Assembly (NCBI RefSeq): GCF_003173615.1
Contig: NZ_QGNA01000004.1
Coordinates: forward strand, 1 to 64,000
Length of the DNA stretch: 64,000 nucleotides
From: Falsiroseomonas bella
Lineage (GTDB): Bacteria > Pseudomonadota > Alphaproteobacteria > Acetobacterales > Acetobacteraceae
Direction: 5' to 3'
The notes below the pieces were generated by a model that ran no database searches, was not told the DNA's origin, and worked only from the letters and a program-made list of their open reading frames with translations. Of this stretch, positions 28,289 through 36,871 are shown in pieces. The translations under genes and the position numbers were made by a program. Position 1 is the stretch's first letter. Each line of letters starts with the position of its first letter.

Positions 28289-28320
28289 AAAAAAAGCGGG
28301 GAAGGCCGCGCCTTCCCCGC
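28289..28320 (-). terminator. Intrinsic terminator for terC
   Basis: On the minus strand a 10-bp perfect stem (28296-28305 with 28311-28320, 5-base loop) is followed by seven T (plus-strand A at 28289-28295). This is a textbook rho-independent terminator 33 bp after the terC stop. Confidence 0.9.
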
Positions 28321-28353
28321 CCTGGTTTCCCGCCGCCTCGAAGCGGCCGGCCT

Positions 28354-29373
28354 TCACTCCGCCGGCTGCAGCGGCTTCTGGTCGTTGTCGTTCCGCGTCT
28401 TCCACAGCGAGTAGAAGATGCCGCCCAGGATCATCGCCAGCGTGACGCCGAGCGAGATGGCCGGGTCCACCTTCCCGAAGATCTGGTTCCAGAAGATCTT
28501 GCCGCCGATGAACACCAGCACCAGCGCCAGCGCATACTTCAGGTAGTGGAAGCGGTGCACCATCGCCGCCAGCGCGAAGTAGAGCGCGCGCAGGCCCAGG
28601 ATGGCCATGATGTTCGCGGTGTAGACAATGAAGGTGTCCGTGGTGATCGCAAAGATCGCCGGCACGCTGTCCACCGCGAAGATCAGGTCGGCGATGTTGA
28701 TGACGACCAGCGCCAGGAACAGCGGCGTCGCCCACAGCACCACCTTGCCGCCCTTGGACGGGTCCGGCTTGCGCACGAAGAACTTCTGCGCGTGCAGCTC
28801 GTCGGTGACGCGCATGTGCTTCTTGAAGAACTTCACCACCGGGTTCTTGGAGATGTCCGGGTCGCTCTCGGGCACCACCAGCATCTTGATGCCGGTCGCG
28901 ATCAGGAAGGCGCCGAAGATGTAGAGGACCCAGCTGTACTCCTGCACCAGCGCCGCGCCGATGCCGATCATGATGCCGCGCAGCACGATCACCGCGATGA
29001 TGCCCCAGACCAGGGCGCGGTACTGGTACTTCCGCGGGATGGCGAAGAAGGTGAAGATCAGGCTGATGACGAAGACGTTGTCGATGGACAGCGCCTTCTC
29101 GATGAAGAAGCCGGTGAAATAGGTGATGCCGGCATGCGTGCCGTCGCTGGTGGTGATCTGCCCGGCCTCATAGGCCCACCAGATTGCGCCGCCGTAGAGG
29201 ATGGCGAAGCCGATGTAGAAGGCGGAGAGGTACAGGCTCTCCTTGATGCCCATCTCCTTGTCGTCCTTGTTCAGGACGCCGAGGTCGAAGGCCAGCAGGG
29301 CGAGGACGATGGCGAAGAAGCCCGTCCACATCCAGATCGGCTTGCCGATCCACTCGAGGGCCAGAAGTTCCAT
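28354..29373 (-). CDS. TerC-family integral membrane protein
   Basis: A 339-residue membrane protein with seven or more hydrophobic segments. The family's acidic motifs lie in the membrane: FDLGVLN, FFIEKALSIDNVFVISL and later INIADLIFAVDSVPAIFAIT. TerC proteins are linked to tellurium resistance and to metal (Mn, Ca) handling during membrane protein metalation. ATG 29373 follows GGGAG; sequence upstream to 29535 is not conserved. A strong terminator follows. I looked for a yybP-ykoY manganese riboswitch in the leader and did not find a convincing one. Confidence 0.9.
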   Translation of the reverse strand: MELLALEWIGKPIWMWTGFFAIVLALLAFDLGVLNKDDKEMGIKESLYLSAFYIGFAILYGGAIWWAYEAGQITTSDGTHAGITYFTGFFIEKALSIDNVFVISLIFTFFAIPRKYQYRALVWGIIAVIVLRGIMIGIGAALVQEYSWVLYIFGAFLIATGIKMLVVPESDPDISKNPVVKFFKKHMRVTDELHAQKFFVRKPDPSKGGKVVLWATPLFLALVVINIADLIFAVDSVPAIFAITTDTFIVYTANIMAILGLRALYFALAAMVHRFHYLKYALALVLVFIGGKIFWNQIFGKVDPAISLGVTLAMILGGIFYSLWKTRNDNDQKPLQPAE

Positions 29374-29762
29374 GGCGGAGCCGTTCTCCCGAACACGCCC
29401 CGACCCGACGATGCCGGGCCCGGGCAACGTTTGCGATGCGATCCGACATCGCGGGAGCCTGGCCAAGCCTGTCGGCACGGCCGGTCCGCCAGAGGGGCCC
29501 GGATCGAGGGGCGCAAATGGCGCAATCTCCGACACGTTTCAAGATGGAGGATCGGAAATTTTCCGGCCACCGCGCCGTTAACCTCGGATCAGGGATTTGC
29601 CGGCCGGATTATCCATGGCCCCCCGTTGTCTCCCGGGCCGCGCCGGGCCATGTCCCGTTTGCGCCGGACCCCAACGCGGACTAGTGTCCGGCCCCGAAGG
29701 CAACCCGGCCGGCCGAGGGCAACCACCTGCGGACCTGCCGAATCTGGGATTGAGGCGTCGCG
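29374..29762. other. 389-bp divergent intergenic region
   Basis: This region separates terC (minus) and tatA (plus). No credible gene was seen on either strand. A small perfect inverted repeat, CGGAAA-T-TTTCCG, lies at 29553-29565 in a locally AT-richer patch and could belong to a promoter. No riboswitch or small RNA could be assigned. Confidence 0.6.
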
Positions 29763-30038
29763 ATGGGTTCGTTCAGCATCTGGCATTGGCTCGTGGTGCT
29801 GCTGGTCGTCCTGCTGCTGTTCGGCAGCGGCAAGATCAGCGGGCTGATGGGCGACCTAGCCAAGGGCATCAAGTCCTTCAAGCAGAACATGAAGGAGGAC
29901 GAGGTCAAGGACGCCTCCATGGCCGCCGACGCCGCGTCGCAGACCCCGGCGCAGCCGGCCGGCAGCATCCAGGGCCCGCAGGGCGCCCAGGCGCAGCCGA
30001 GCCAGGGCGCCGCGAACCCGACCCGCCCCGCCGCCTGA
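29763..30038 (+). CDS. tatA: Sec-independent translocase protein TatA
   Basis: A 91-residue protein with one N-terminal membrane helix (residues 6-22, [16 protein letters not shown]), the hinge glycine, an amphipathic helix ([17 protein letters not shown]) and an acidic, Gln/Pro/Ala-rich tail. This is the TatA plan; TatA multimerises to form the channel for folded proteins. [20 protein letters not shown] is diagnostic. tatB and tatC are not adjacent, so it is a separate tatA locus. Confidence 0.9.
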   Translation: MGSFSIWHWLVVLLVVLLLFGSGKISGLMGDLAKGIKSFKQNMKEDEVKDASMAADAASQTPAQPAGSIQGPQGAQAQPSQGAANPTRPAA

Positions 30039-30199
30039 CCGGGCTGCCCTGATGGGCGGCCCGCCAGGCAGCATTGATCGCGCCCGCGCGCGCTTCTAGG
30101 TTCGCGCGCGGGAGGTCATGCCGCATGCCGGTCCAACCGGCGGCGGCGACGCGCCGACCCCGCCATGCGGGGCCGGCGCGATGCGTTTCGGGAGGGTTC

Positions 30200-32221
30200 A
30201 TGACAGGGGTGCCGGTGCGCGAGGGCCCGACCGGGCCGGCCGACACGTTCGGCGCCGACGGCGTGGTCAACACCCAGGTTGACGACATGGAGTTCGCCTC
30301 CGCCCGCCGCGACCTGGCGGGCTGGCAGGGCCTCGCCTGGCGCGCCGCCGCCTCGGCCTTCGTGCTGTGGCACATGTGGATCCTGCTGGTACAGCCGGTG
30401 GATCCCACCGTCTCCCGCGCGGTGCATGTCTTCCTCGGCGCAGCCCTCGGCTTCGCCCTCTTCGCCCCGCGCGCCAGCGACCAGCCGGGCCGGCGCGTTG
30501 CCTGGTACGACTGGCTGCTGATGATCCCCTGCCTGCTCGTGCCGATGCACTACATCCTGGATGCCGACGGGATCGAGATGCGCTCCTTCATGGGGCCGAA
30601 CTGGCAGGATCTCGCGGCCGGCGCCGTCGGCATCCTGATCGTCCTGGAATTCGCCCGCCGCACCGCGGGCCTCGTCATGCCGATGATCGCGGTGGTCTTC
30701 ATCGCCTATTGCTTCGTCGGCCCCTGGATGCCCGGCATCCTCTTCCACCGCGGTGTCGAGTGGCAGGCCGCGGTGGTCGAGCTGTTCGGCAACAACGGCG
30801 TGCTCGGCACGATCGTGCAGGTCTCGGCCAGCTTCATCATCCTCTTCGTCACCTTCGCCGCCTTCCTCCAGGCGTCCAAGGCGGGCGACTACTTCAACGA
30901 CCTCGCCCTCGCGCTGGTCGGCCGCGCGCGCGGCGGGCCGGCCAAGGTCACGGTCGTCTCCGGCATCCTCTTCGGCACCATCTCCGGCAGCGCAGTGGCG
31001 AATGTCGTCGCCTCCGGCGCCTTCACCATCCCGATGATGCGCCGCGTCGGCTACGACCGCGAGACGGCCGCGGCGGTCGAGGCCACCAGTTCCACGGGCG
31101 GGCAGATCACGCCGCCGGTGATGGGCGCGGGCGCCTTCATCATGGCCGAGGTGCTCGGCATCCCCTACACCGAGATCGCGCTGGCCGGGCTCATCCCGGC
31201 GCTGCTGTTCTACATCGCCAACTACATCCACTGCGACCTCAACGCCCGCAAGGCCGGCATCCGCGGCCTGACGCGGGAGGAACTGCCCCGCTGGGTGGAC
31301 ATTGCGCGGCGCACCTACATGGCCGCGCCGCTGGTGCTGCTGATCTTCGTGCTGCTCTCCGGCTATTCGCCCTTCCGCGCGGCGGCCATCGGCATCGCGG
31401 CGACCATCGCCATCATGCTGGGCACGGCGCTGGTCCACCGGATGGGCCTGCAGGGGCAGTCCCTGCCCGGCGCGGTCATCGGCGCCATCGCCGAGACGCT
31501 GGCGGCCATCGAGCGCGCCCTGACCGGCAGCGCGAAGGAGGTGATGCAGCTCATCGCCGTCTGCGCCGCCGCCGGCATCGTCGCGGGCGTGATCGGGCTC
31601 ACCGGCGTCGGCGGCCGCTTCGCGACCATGCTGCTCGACATCGCCGGGACCTCCTCCTTCCTCGCGATGGTCTTCGCGATGGTGGTGGCGATCATCCTCG
31701 GCATGGGCGTGCCGACCACCGCGGCCTACGCCATCGCCGCCGCCGTCGTCGCGCCCGGCCTGATCCGCATCGGTGTCGAGGGCCTCGTCGCCCACATGTT
31801 CATCTTCTACTTCGCGATCCTCTCGGCCATCACGCCGCCGGTGGCGCTCGCCTCCTTCGCGGCCGCGTCCATGTCGGGCGGCGATATGTGGCGCACCAGC
31901 GTCGTCGCCGTGAAGCTCGGCCTCGCCACCTTCATCGTGCCCTACATGTTCTGGCTCTCGCCCGCGCTGCTGGCGCAGGGCGAGCTGTCCGTGATCCTGC
32001 AGGCCTTCGCCACCGCCACCGGCGGCGTCTGGCTGCTGGCCTGCTCGACCGAGGGCTGGATGCTGAACGGCCGCCTCACGATGCCGCTGCGTCTCGCCGC
32101 CGCGGCCGCCGGCCTGATGCTGATGGTGCCCGAGGTCTTCACCGACATCGCGGGCCTCGCGATCGGGACCGCGCTGGTGCTGTGGCAGCGCCGCGCCTTC
32201 CCCGTGGAGAAGCCTGCGTGA
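30200..32221 (+). CDS. TRAP transporter fused permease (DctQM-like, TAXI type)
   Basis: A 673-residue protein uniting the small (4-TM) and large (12-TM) TRAP permease subunits. The DctM-like half has GTISGSAVANVVASGAFTIP, TSSTGGQITPPVMGAGAFIM and MGVPTTAAYAIAAAVVAPGL, which line the sodium-coupled transport path. Fused permeases normally work with a TAXI-type periplasmic receptor, which is not encoded here. GGGAGGG lies three bases before ATG 30200. Its stop overlaps the start of mtnB, so it is the first gene of the methionine-salvage operon and may import a methylthio compound or precursor. That substrate is inference. Confidence 0.9.
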   Translation: MTGVPVREGPTGPADTFGADGVVNTQVDDMEFASARRDLAGWQGLAWRAAASAFVLWHMWILLVQPVDPTVSRAVHVFLGAALGFALFAPRASDQPGRRVAWYDWLLMIPCLLVPMHYILDADGIEMRSFMGPNWQDLAAGAVGILIVLEFARRTAGLVMPMIAVVFIAYCFVGPWMPGILFHRGVEWQAAVVELFGNNGVLGTIVQVSASFIILFVTFAAFLQASKAGDYFNDLALALVGRARGGPAKVTVVSGILFGTISGSAVANVVASGAFTIPMMRRVGYDRETAAAVEATSSTGGQITPPVMGAGAFIMAEVLGIPYTEIALAGLIPALLFYIANYIHCDLNARKAGIRGLTREELPRWVDIARRTYMAAPLVLLIFVLLSGYSPFRAAAIGIAATIAIMLGTALVHRMGLQGQSLPGAVIGAIAETLAAIERALTGSAKEVMQLIAVCAAAGIVAGVIGLTGVGGRFATMLLDIAGTSSFLAMVFAMVVAIILGMGVPTTAAYAIAAAVVAPGLIRIGVEGLVAHMFIFYFAILSAITPPVALASFAAASMSGGDMWRTSVVAVKLGLATFIVPYMFWLSPALLAQGELSVILQAFATATGGVWLLACSTEGWMLNGRLTMPLRLAAAAAGLMLMVPEVFTDIAGLAIGTALVLWQRRAFPVEKPA

Positions 32222-32829
32222 CGCTTGAGGGTGCGGCAGCCGCGCTGGTCGCGGCGGGGCGGCGTCTCGACGCGCTCGGCCTGGTGCCCGCCACCGCCGG
32301 CAATTTCTCCGTGCGGCTGGACGCGCGGCGCCTGGCCGTCACCGTCTCCGGCCGCCACAAGGGCTTCCTCACCGCCGATGACGTCATGGTCGTGGACCTC
32401 GACGGCATCGCCGAGGACCCACGGAAGAAAAGCTCGGCCGAGACGCTTCTTCACTGCGGCATCTACCGCCGCTTCCCGCAGGCAGGCGCCGTGCTTCACG
32501 GCCATTCCATCGCCAACACTTTCCTTTCGCGCGCCGCCGGGAACGACCTCACCCTCGCCGGCTACGAGCTGCTCAAGGCCTTCCCCGGCCTGCCGACACA
32601 CGACGCCGAGGTGACGCTGCCCGTCATCCCCAACGACCAGGACATCGCCCGCATGCAGCGCGGCCTCGACCTGCTCTGGGACGGCCTGCCCAGCATCCCG
32701 CCCGGCTACTTGATCCGCGGCCATGGTTCCTATGTATGGGCGCCCGACATGCCGGCCGCGCTGATGCGCATGGAAGCGCTCGAATTCATGCTGGCCTGCG
32801 AATTGGAGGAGAGGAGGCAACCGCGATGA
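32218..32829 (+). CDS. mtnB: Methylthioribulose-1-phosphate dehydratase
   Basis: A 203-residue class II aldolase-fold enzyme that dehydrates methylthioribulose-1-phosphate in methionine salvage. The zinc ligands His94 and His96 (LHGHS), a distal His in IRGHGSYVW and Glu75 are present, as are GNFSVRL and SGRHKGFL. It starts with GTG 32218, overlapping the TRAP permease stop by four bases (GTGA), and ends overlapping mtnD (ATGA). The family is close to fuculose aldolase, but the mtnD-mtnC context settles the assignment. Confidence 0.92.
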   Translation: MTLEGAAAALVAAGRRLDALGLVPATAGNFSVRLDARRLAVTVSGRHKGFLTADDVMVVDLDGIAEDPRKKSSAETLLHCGIYRRFPQAGAVLHGHSIANTFLSRAAGNDLTLAGYELLKAFPGLPTHDAEVTLPVIPNDQDIARMQRGLDLLWDGLPSIPPGYLIRGHGSYVWAPDMPAALMRMEALEFMLACELEERRQPR

Positions 32830-33365
32830 GCCGCCTGACCGTCTGGAACGCCGACACCAACGACCAGCTCCTCGTCACCGAGGACCCGTCCCGCATCGCC
32901 GCCGAGCTCAAGGCCATCGGCGTCCGCTTCGAGCAGTGGCCCCGCGCCGACCTGCCCGCCGATGCCGATGCCGACGCGATCCTCGCCGCCTACCGCCCGC
33001 ATCTCGACGCCTTCCTCGCCGCCACCGGCGCCGGCACGGCGGACGTGATCAAGCTCACGCCCGACCACCCGCAGAAGGACGCGATGCGCGCCAAGTTCTT
33101 GTCCGAGCACACGCATACGGAGGACGAGGTCCGCTTCTTCCACAGCGGCACCGGCAATTTCGTGCTGCACATGAATGGAAAGGTCTTCGACGCTCATTGC
33201 GGCCCCGGCGACCTGATCAGCGTCCCCGCCAACTCGAAGCACTGGTTCGACGCCGGCGAGAGCCCGAACTTCGCCGTGGTCCGCGTCTTCACCGACACCA
33301 CCGGCTGGACGCCCCACTACACCGGCACCGACATGGCGGCCCGCTTCCCGGCCGCGACCGCCTGA
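32826..33365 (+). CDS. mtnD: Acireductone dioxygenase (ARD)
   Basis: A 179-residue cupin enzyme that oxidises the acireductone intermediate of methionine salvage. The iron or nickel ligands are His95, His97 and Glu101 in EHTHTEDEVRFF, plus His139 in SKHWFDAG. With Fe it yields the methionine keto-acid precursor and formate; with Ni it yields methylthiopropionate and CO. The ATG overlaps the mtnB stop and its own TGA overlaps the mtnC ATG. Length is normal for bacterial ARD. Confidence 0.95.
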   Translation: MSRLTVWNADTNDQLLVTEDPSRIAAELKAIGVRFEQWPRADLPADADADAILAAYRPHLDAFLAATGAGTADVIKLTPDHPQKDAMRAKFLSEHTHTEDEVRFFHSGTGNFVLHMNGKVFDAHCGPGDLISVPANSKHWFDAGESPNFAVVRVFTDTTGWTPHYTGTDMAARFPAATA

Positions 33366-34108
33366 TGTCCGAAGCGCACCCCGAGCCCCCCCACGGCGAC
33401 CCCGGCGTGGGGGAGGACGCGGTGCGCGCCATCGTCACCGACATCGAGGGCACGACCAGCGCCATCGCCTTCGTCAAGGACACGCTCTTCCCCTTCGCGG
33501 CGGCGAATCTCGACGCCTTCCTCGACGCCCGCGCCGCGGACCCCGCCGTCGCCGCGATCCTGTCCGAGATCCCCGGCCCCGACCCCCGCGCCACCCTGCG
33601 CCATTGGATGGCCGAGGACGCCAAGGTCACCCCCCTCAAGACCCTCCAGGGCATGATCTGGCGCGCCGGCTTCGAGGATGGGCGCCTCCGCGGCCATCTC
33701 TGGCCCGACGTCCCCGCCTGCCTCCGCGCCTGGGCCGCATCCGGCCTGACCCTCGCCGTCTATTCCTCCGGCTCGGTCGAGGCCCAGCGCCTGCTCTTCC
33801 GCCATTCCGCCGCCGGCGACCTCGAGCCCCTCTTCGCCGGCTTCTTCGACACCCGCACCGGCCCCAAGCGCGACGCCCGATCCTACGCGACCATCGTCGC
33901 CAGCCTCGGCACCAACGCGCAAGAAACCCTCTTCCTCTCCGACGTGGTCGAGGAACTGGACGCCGCCGCCGCCGCCGGCCTCCTCACCTGCCAGCTCATC
34001 CGGCCGCAGGACGGCACGCGCCCCGCCCACCGCCACGCCGAGGCCCCGGATTTCCCCGCCGTCGCCGCGCGCTTCGGCCTGCCCCCGCCTCAGCCCCCGC
34101 CGGGGTGA
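33365..34108 (+). CDS. mtnC: Enolase-phosphatase E1 (MtnC)
   Basis: A 247-residue HAD-superfamily enzyme that enolises and dephosphorylates diketo-methylthiopentyl-phosphate to the acireductone used by MtnD. HAD motif I is VTDIEGTTSAIAFV (Asp26, Glu28), motif II is YSSGSVEAQ and the later acidic motif is FLSDVVEELDAA. The order here is mtnB-mtnD-mtnC, with overlapping start and stop (TGATG). mtnA and mtnK are not adjacent. Confidence 0.93.
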   Translation: MSEAHPEPPHGDPGVGEDAVRAIVTDIEGTTSAIAFVKDTLFPFAAANLDAFLDARAADPAVAAILSEIPGPDPRATLRHWMAEDAKVTPLKTLQGMIWRAGFEDGRLRGHLWPDVPACLRAWAASGLTLAVYSSGSVEAQRLLFRHSAAGDLEPLFAGFFDTRTGPKRDARSYATIVASLGTNAQETLFLSDVVEELDAAAAAGLLTCQLIRPQDGTRPAHRHAEAPDFPAVAARFGLPPPQPPPG

Positions 34109-34163
34109 CATCCCCGCACCCCCCGGGCTAGATCGCTCCACCCCCTCGGCGGGAGTTTCGGCC

Positions 34164-35147
34164 ATGCTGACATCCTACGCCCTCGCCGAGGGCCGCCTCG
34201 TCGTGCGCGATGGCATCCTGCCCACCGCCGACCTCGCCCGCGCCGTCTGGATCGACCTCCTCAACCCCACCGCGGAGGAGGAACGCGCCGTCCAGGCCGC
34301 CCTTCGCCTCGAAATCCCGACGCGCGAGGAGATGGAGGAGATCGAATCCTCCTCCCGCCTCTACCGCGAGGACGAGACCCTCTTCCTCACCGCCAACTTC
34401 CTCCACGGCGTCGAGGGCGGCGAATACGGCTCCACCCCCATCACCTTCGTCCTCGCCAGCCAGGCCCTCGTCACCGTCCGCCACCAGACGCCGAAAGCCT
34501 TCGCCGTCTTCGCGCTCCGCTGCCAGAAATCCCCCGGCCTGCTCGCCTCGCCCGACGCCGTGATGCTCCACCTCTTCGAGCAGATCGTGGACCGCCTGGC
34601 CGACATCCTGGAGCGCATCGGCGCCAACATGGACCGCGCCTCCGCCGCCGCCTTCCGCAGCGCCAAGGCCAAGGTGAAGGCCGACAAGCGCGACGCCGAC
34701 CTCCGCGGCGCCCTGATCACCTTGGGCGAGGTCGGCGAGGTCACCACCCGCGCCAGCGAGACGCTGCTCGGCCTCTCCCGCATCCTCACCTTCGTCGGCG
34801 CCGAGAAGGCCACCGCCGTCCGCAAGGAGAACCAGCCCCTCATCAAGACCCTGGTCCGCGACGTGCGCTCCCTCGTGGACCACGCGGGCGTGCTCAACAG
34901 CAAGGCGAACTTCCTGCTGGATGCGGTGCTCGGCATCATCAATGTCGAGCAGACCAACATCATAAAGACCTTCACCGTCGCCTCGGTCGCCCTGATGCCC
35001 CCCACCCTCATCGCCAGCATCTACGGCATGAATTTCTCGCATATGCCCGAGCTGAACTCGGCCTGGGGCTACCCCGCCGCCCTGCTGCTGATGATCCTCT
35101 CCGCCGCAGCCCCCATCCTCTACTTCAAGCGCAAGGGCTGGCTTTGA
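34164..35147 (+). CDS. corA: CorA-family magnesium transporter
   Basis: A 327-residue protein with a large cytoplasmic helical domain and two C-terminal membrane helices. The signature YGMNFSHMPE (about 292-301) lies between the helices and forms the selectivity filter; the second helix runs to KRKGWL. This matches CorA carriers of Mg2+, Co2+ or Ni2+. It begins 55 bp after mtnC and its stop overlaps a TTG start of the next gene. Confidence 0.93.
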   Translation: MLTSYALAEGRLVVRDGILPTADLARAVWIDLLNPTAEEERAVQAALRLEIPTREEMEEIESSSRLYREDETLFLTANFLHGVEGGEYGSTPITFVLASQALVTVRHQTPKAFAVFALRCQKSPGLLASPDAVMLHLFEQIVDRLADILERIGANMDRASAAAFRSAKAKVKADKRDADLRGALITLGEVGEVTTRASETLLGLSRILTFVGAEKATAVRKENQPLIKTLVRDVRSLVDHAGVLNSKANFLLDAVLGIINVEQTNIIKTFTVASVALMPPTLIASIYGMNFSHMPELNSAWGYPAALLLMILSAAAPILYFKRKGWL

Positions 35148-35971
35148 TTCGTTCGCGCGTCCTCGCCGCCGCCCTGCTGCTTTCGCTGCTGGCGCTGCTG
35201 GCATCGCCCCCCGCACACGCTCTCCCTCTCCCCCCGCAGGGGGGGGGGGGGGGGGGGGGGGGGGCCACCCAGCCCCAGCGCGCCCCAATCACCCTCGCCC
35301 AAACCCAACCCCAACCCGCGCAACCCGCACAAACCCCCAGCACCCCCCGCCCCGTCTGCCCCCCGCGCGGCAACCCCACCCTCACCTTCGACCTGGTGGA
35401 CCCCGAGCCGCGCGTCCTCTCCCCCGTCCCCGCCGCCACCCTCCGCCGCGAGGCCGGCGGCCATGACGACGGCCCCTTCCCGCATCACCTGGGCCTCACC
35501 GTTTCCCGCGTGGAATGGCGCACCGACATCACCGCCCGCTCCCGCGGCACCAGCCGCGGCCCGGTCTGCGCCGTGCCCGCCGAGGTCCGCCTGCGCCTGC
35601 TCCACGCCGAGCACACCATCCGCCTGGCGAAGGAGGTGCCCGCCGGCGGCTGCCTGGCGCGGGAGGTGCTGGCCCATGAGCGCCGCCACGCCGAGCTCAA
35701 CCGCCGCACCCTCCGCGACGCCGCCGCCGAGCTGCGCATCGCGCTGCGCGCCTGGGCCAACAGCGTCGAGATGTTCGCCCCCGACGTCGCCACCGCCGCC
35801 CAGCTCATGCAGGAGGATCTTTCGCGCGCCCTGGAGCCCGCTTTGGCGAGGCTGCGCGCCGCGCGCGAGGAAGGCCACGCCGCGATCGACACCGCCGAGG
35901 AATACCGGAGGCTGGGGCGCGTGTGCCCGACGGATCAGCGGAGGCTGAGGGCGGCGCTGCGGGTGCAATGA
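35144..35971 (+). CDS. Exported HExxH protein (DUF922-like) containing a poly-G tract
   Basis: A 275-residue protein starting at TTG 35144, overlapping the corA stop; no ATG occurs before the conserved part. A signal peptide runs to about residue 26 (AHA). Eight consecutive glycines (33-40) are encoded by a 26-base G run, followed by a Gln/Pro-rich linker. The C-terminal domain contains HERRH at 178-182, a zincin-type HExxH motif, in the context VLAHERRHAELNRRTL seen in DUF922-like putative peptidases. It may be a periplasmic zinc protease, but activity is inferred from the motif only. The homopolymer makes the frame length-sensitive. Confidence 0.7.
   Translation: MIRSRVLAAALLLSLLALLASPPAHALPLPPQGGGGGGGGATQPQRAPITLAQTQPQPAQPAQTPSTPRPVCPPRGNPTLTFDLVDPEPRVLSPVPAATLRREAGGHDDGPFPHHLGLTVSRVEWRTDITARSRGTSRGPVCAVPAEVRLRLLHAEHTIRLAKEVPAGGCLAREVLAHERRHAELNRRTLRDAAAELRIALRAWANSVEMFAPDVATAAQLMQEDLSRALEPALARLRAAREEGHAAIDTAEEYRRLGRVCPTDQRRLRAALRVQ
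35239..35264. repeat. Homopolymer of 26 G inside a coding region
   Basis: Twenty-six consecutive G occur just after the signal-peptide codons of the HExxH protein. The preceding CTCTCCCTCTCCCCCCGC matches the left half of the REP-like hairpins elsewhere, so the tract may be a decayed or expanded copy. A change of one or two bases would shift the frame of the whole mature domain. Confidence 0.9.
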
Positions 35972-35997
35972 CCAGCCGCCCCGCCCTTAACGGCTGG
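35972..35997. terminator. Weak terminator-like hairpin
   Basis: CCAGCCG (35972-35978) pairs with CGGCTGG (35991-35997) right after the HExxH gene stop. There is no T run; the element may mark the left border of the restriction-modification island. Confidence 0.4.
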
Positions 35998-36058
35998 AAT
36001 CGTTTGCGGGTGTCGAGGCATCCGCCAAAATGCGGTCCCTTGCGACTCCAGGACCGCC

Positions 36059-36865
36059 ATGCCGACCGTAGCGCCGAGCGTCATTCGGCAAATGCCGCAG
36101 CTCTCCGTCAGTACCACTGACCTCAAGGCTTGGGGTACGGTGTGGCGAGGCTCCGTTGGCAGCCCGAAGAAGGACGGGACGCCGAAGGGTAAACGGGCCG
36201 ACGCATTCGATAAGAAGCAGGGCATGGACTTCGGGCTGGTGTTCGACACTGCGTTCGCCCGCGCTCTCGCCGAGATGCTGGGCGGGGTATCGGTGATGAG
36301 TCCCGAGAACGACTCCCTGCTGCCGCCGCATCCCAACTGCGTGGAGCTGGGAAAGACACGCATAGTCGGCGGCATACGGCCGCAGAACTACGACGCAGCC
36401 TATCGCCCGGACGGGCCGCGCGTCGTGTACGACAGCAAGACGCTTAACGATCGAAAGAGCATCGGGAAGAACTGGCAGAACATGGTGAACGACCTCGCGA
36501 CCGAGGCGAGCACCGTCCACACGCGGTTTCCCTACTGCATCGTCGCCTTCATTGTAGTGCTGCCTAAACCGGCGCTTCAGCCGTCGCAGGCGCGGGCGCT
36601 CATCAGGACGCTGGAGAGGCTTGGCAGCCGCGGCGACGAGTTGGACCAGCACCACTTGGCCGAGGCGATCGCCATGTGCGTTTGGGACCCCGACACCGGC
36701 CAGATCGACAACGCCGTCCCGCCGCCAGACAGCATCCTGCGTATCGAGGCACTACCCGGACGAATCCACCCAACGTACCTCGACCGCTACAAGAACCTTC
36801 CCCCTCACGAGGCCGAGGAGATGCGGGAGGCGAGCGAGGGCGAAGCCGACGAAGAAGAGGGCTGA
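36059..36865 (+). CDS. Probable type II restriction endonuclease
   Basis: A 268-residue protein encoded tail-to-tail with an N6-adenine methyltransferase, six bases apart. Residues 115-128 contain a PD-x6-DSK arrangement (Pro117, Asp118, Asp125, Lys127), a plausible PD-(D/E)xK nuclease core. It sits next to the conserved-looking KNWQNMVNDLATEA stretch. The C terminus is strongly acidic. AGGA precedes ATG 36059. Base composition is less GC-rich than neighbours, suggesting transfer. I cannot assign it to a named endonuclease family, so the role rests on motif and gene pairing. Confidence 0.7.
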   Translation: MPTVAPSVIRQMPQLSVSTTDLKAWGTVWRGSVGSPKKDGTPKGKRADAFDKKQGMDFGLVFDTAFARALAEMLGGVSVMSPENDSLLPPHPNCVELGKTRIVGGIRPQNYDAAYRPDGPRVVYDSKTLNDRKSIGKNWQNMVNDLATEASTVHTRFPYCIVAFIVVLPKPALQPSQARALIRTLERLGSRGDELDQHHLAEAIAMCVWDPDTGQIDNAVPPPDSILRIEALPGRIHPTYLDRYKNLPPHEAEEMREASEGEADEEEG

Positions 36866-36871
36866 CCTTCG

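Noticed and set aside
29374-29560. yybP-ykoY manganese riboswitch upstream of terC
   Set aside because: TerC genes often carry one, so I read the leader on the minus strand, but the conserved core and paired helices of that riboswitch are not evident.
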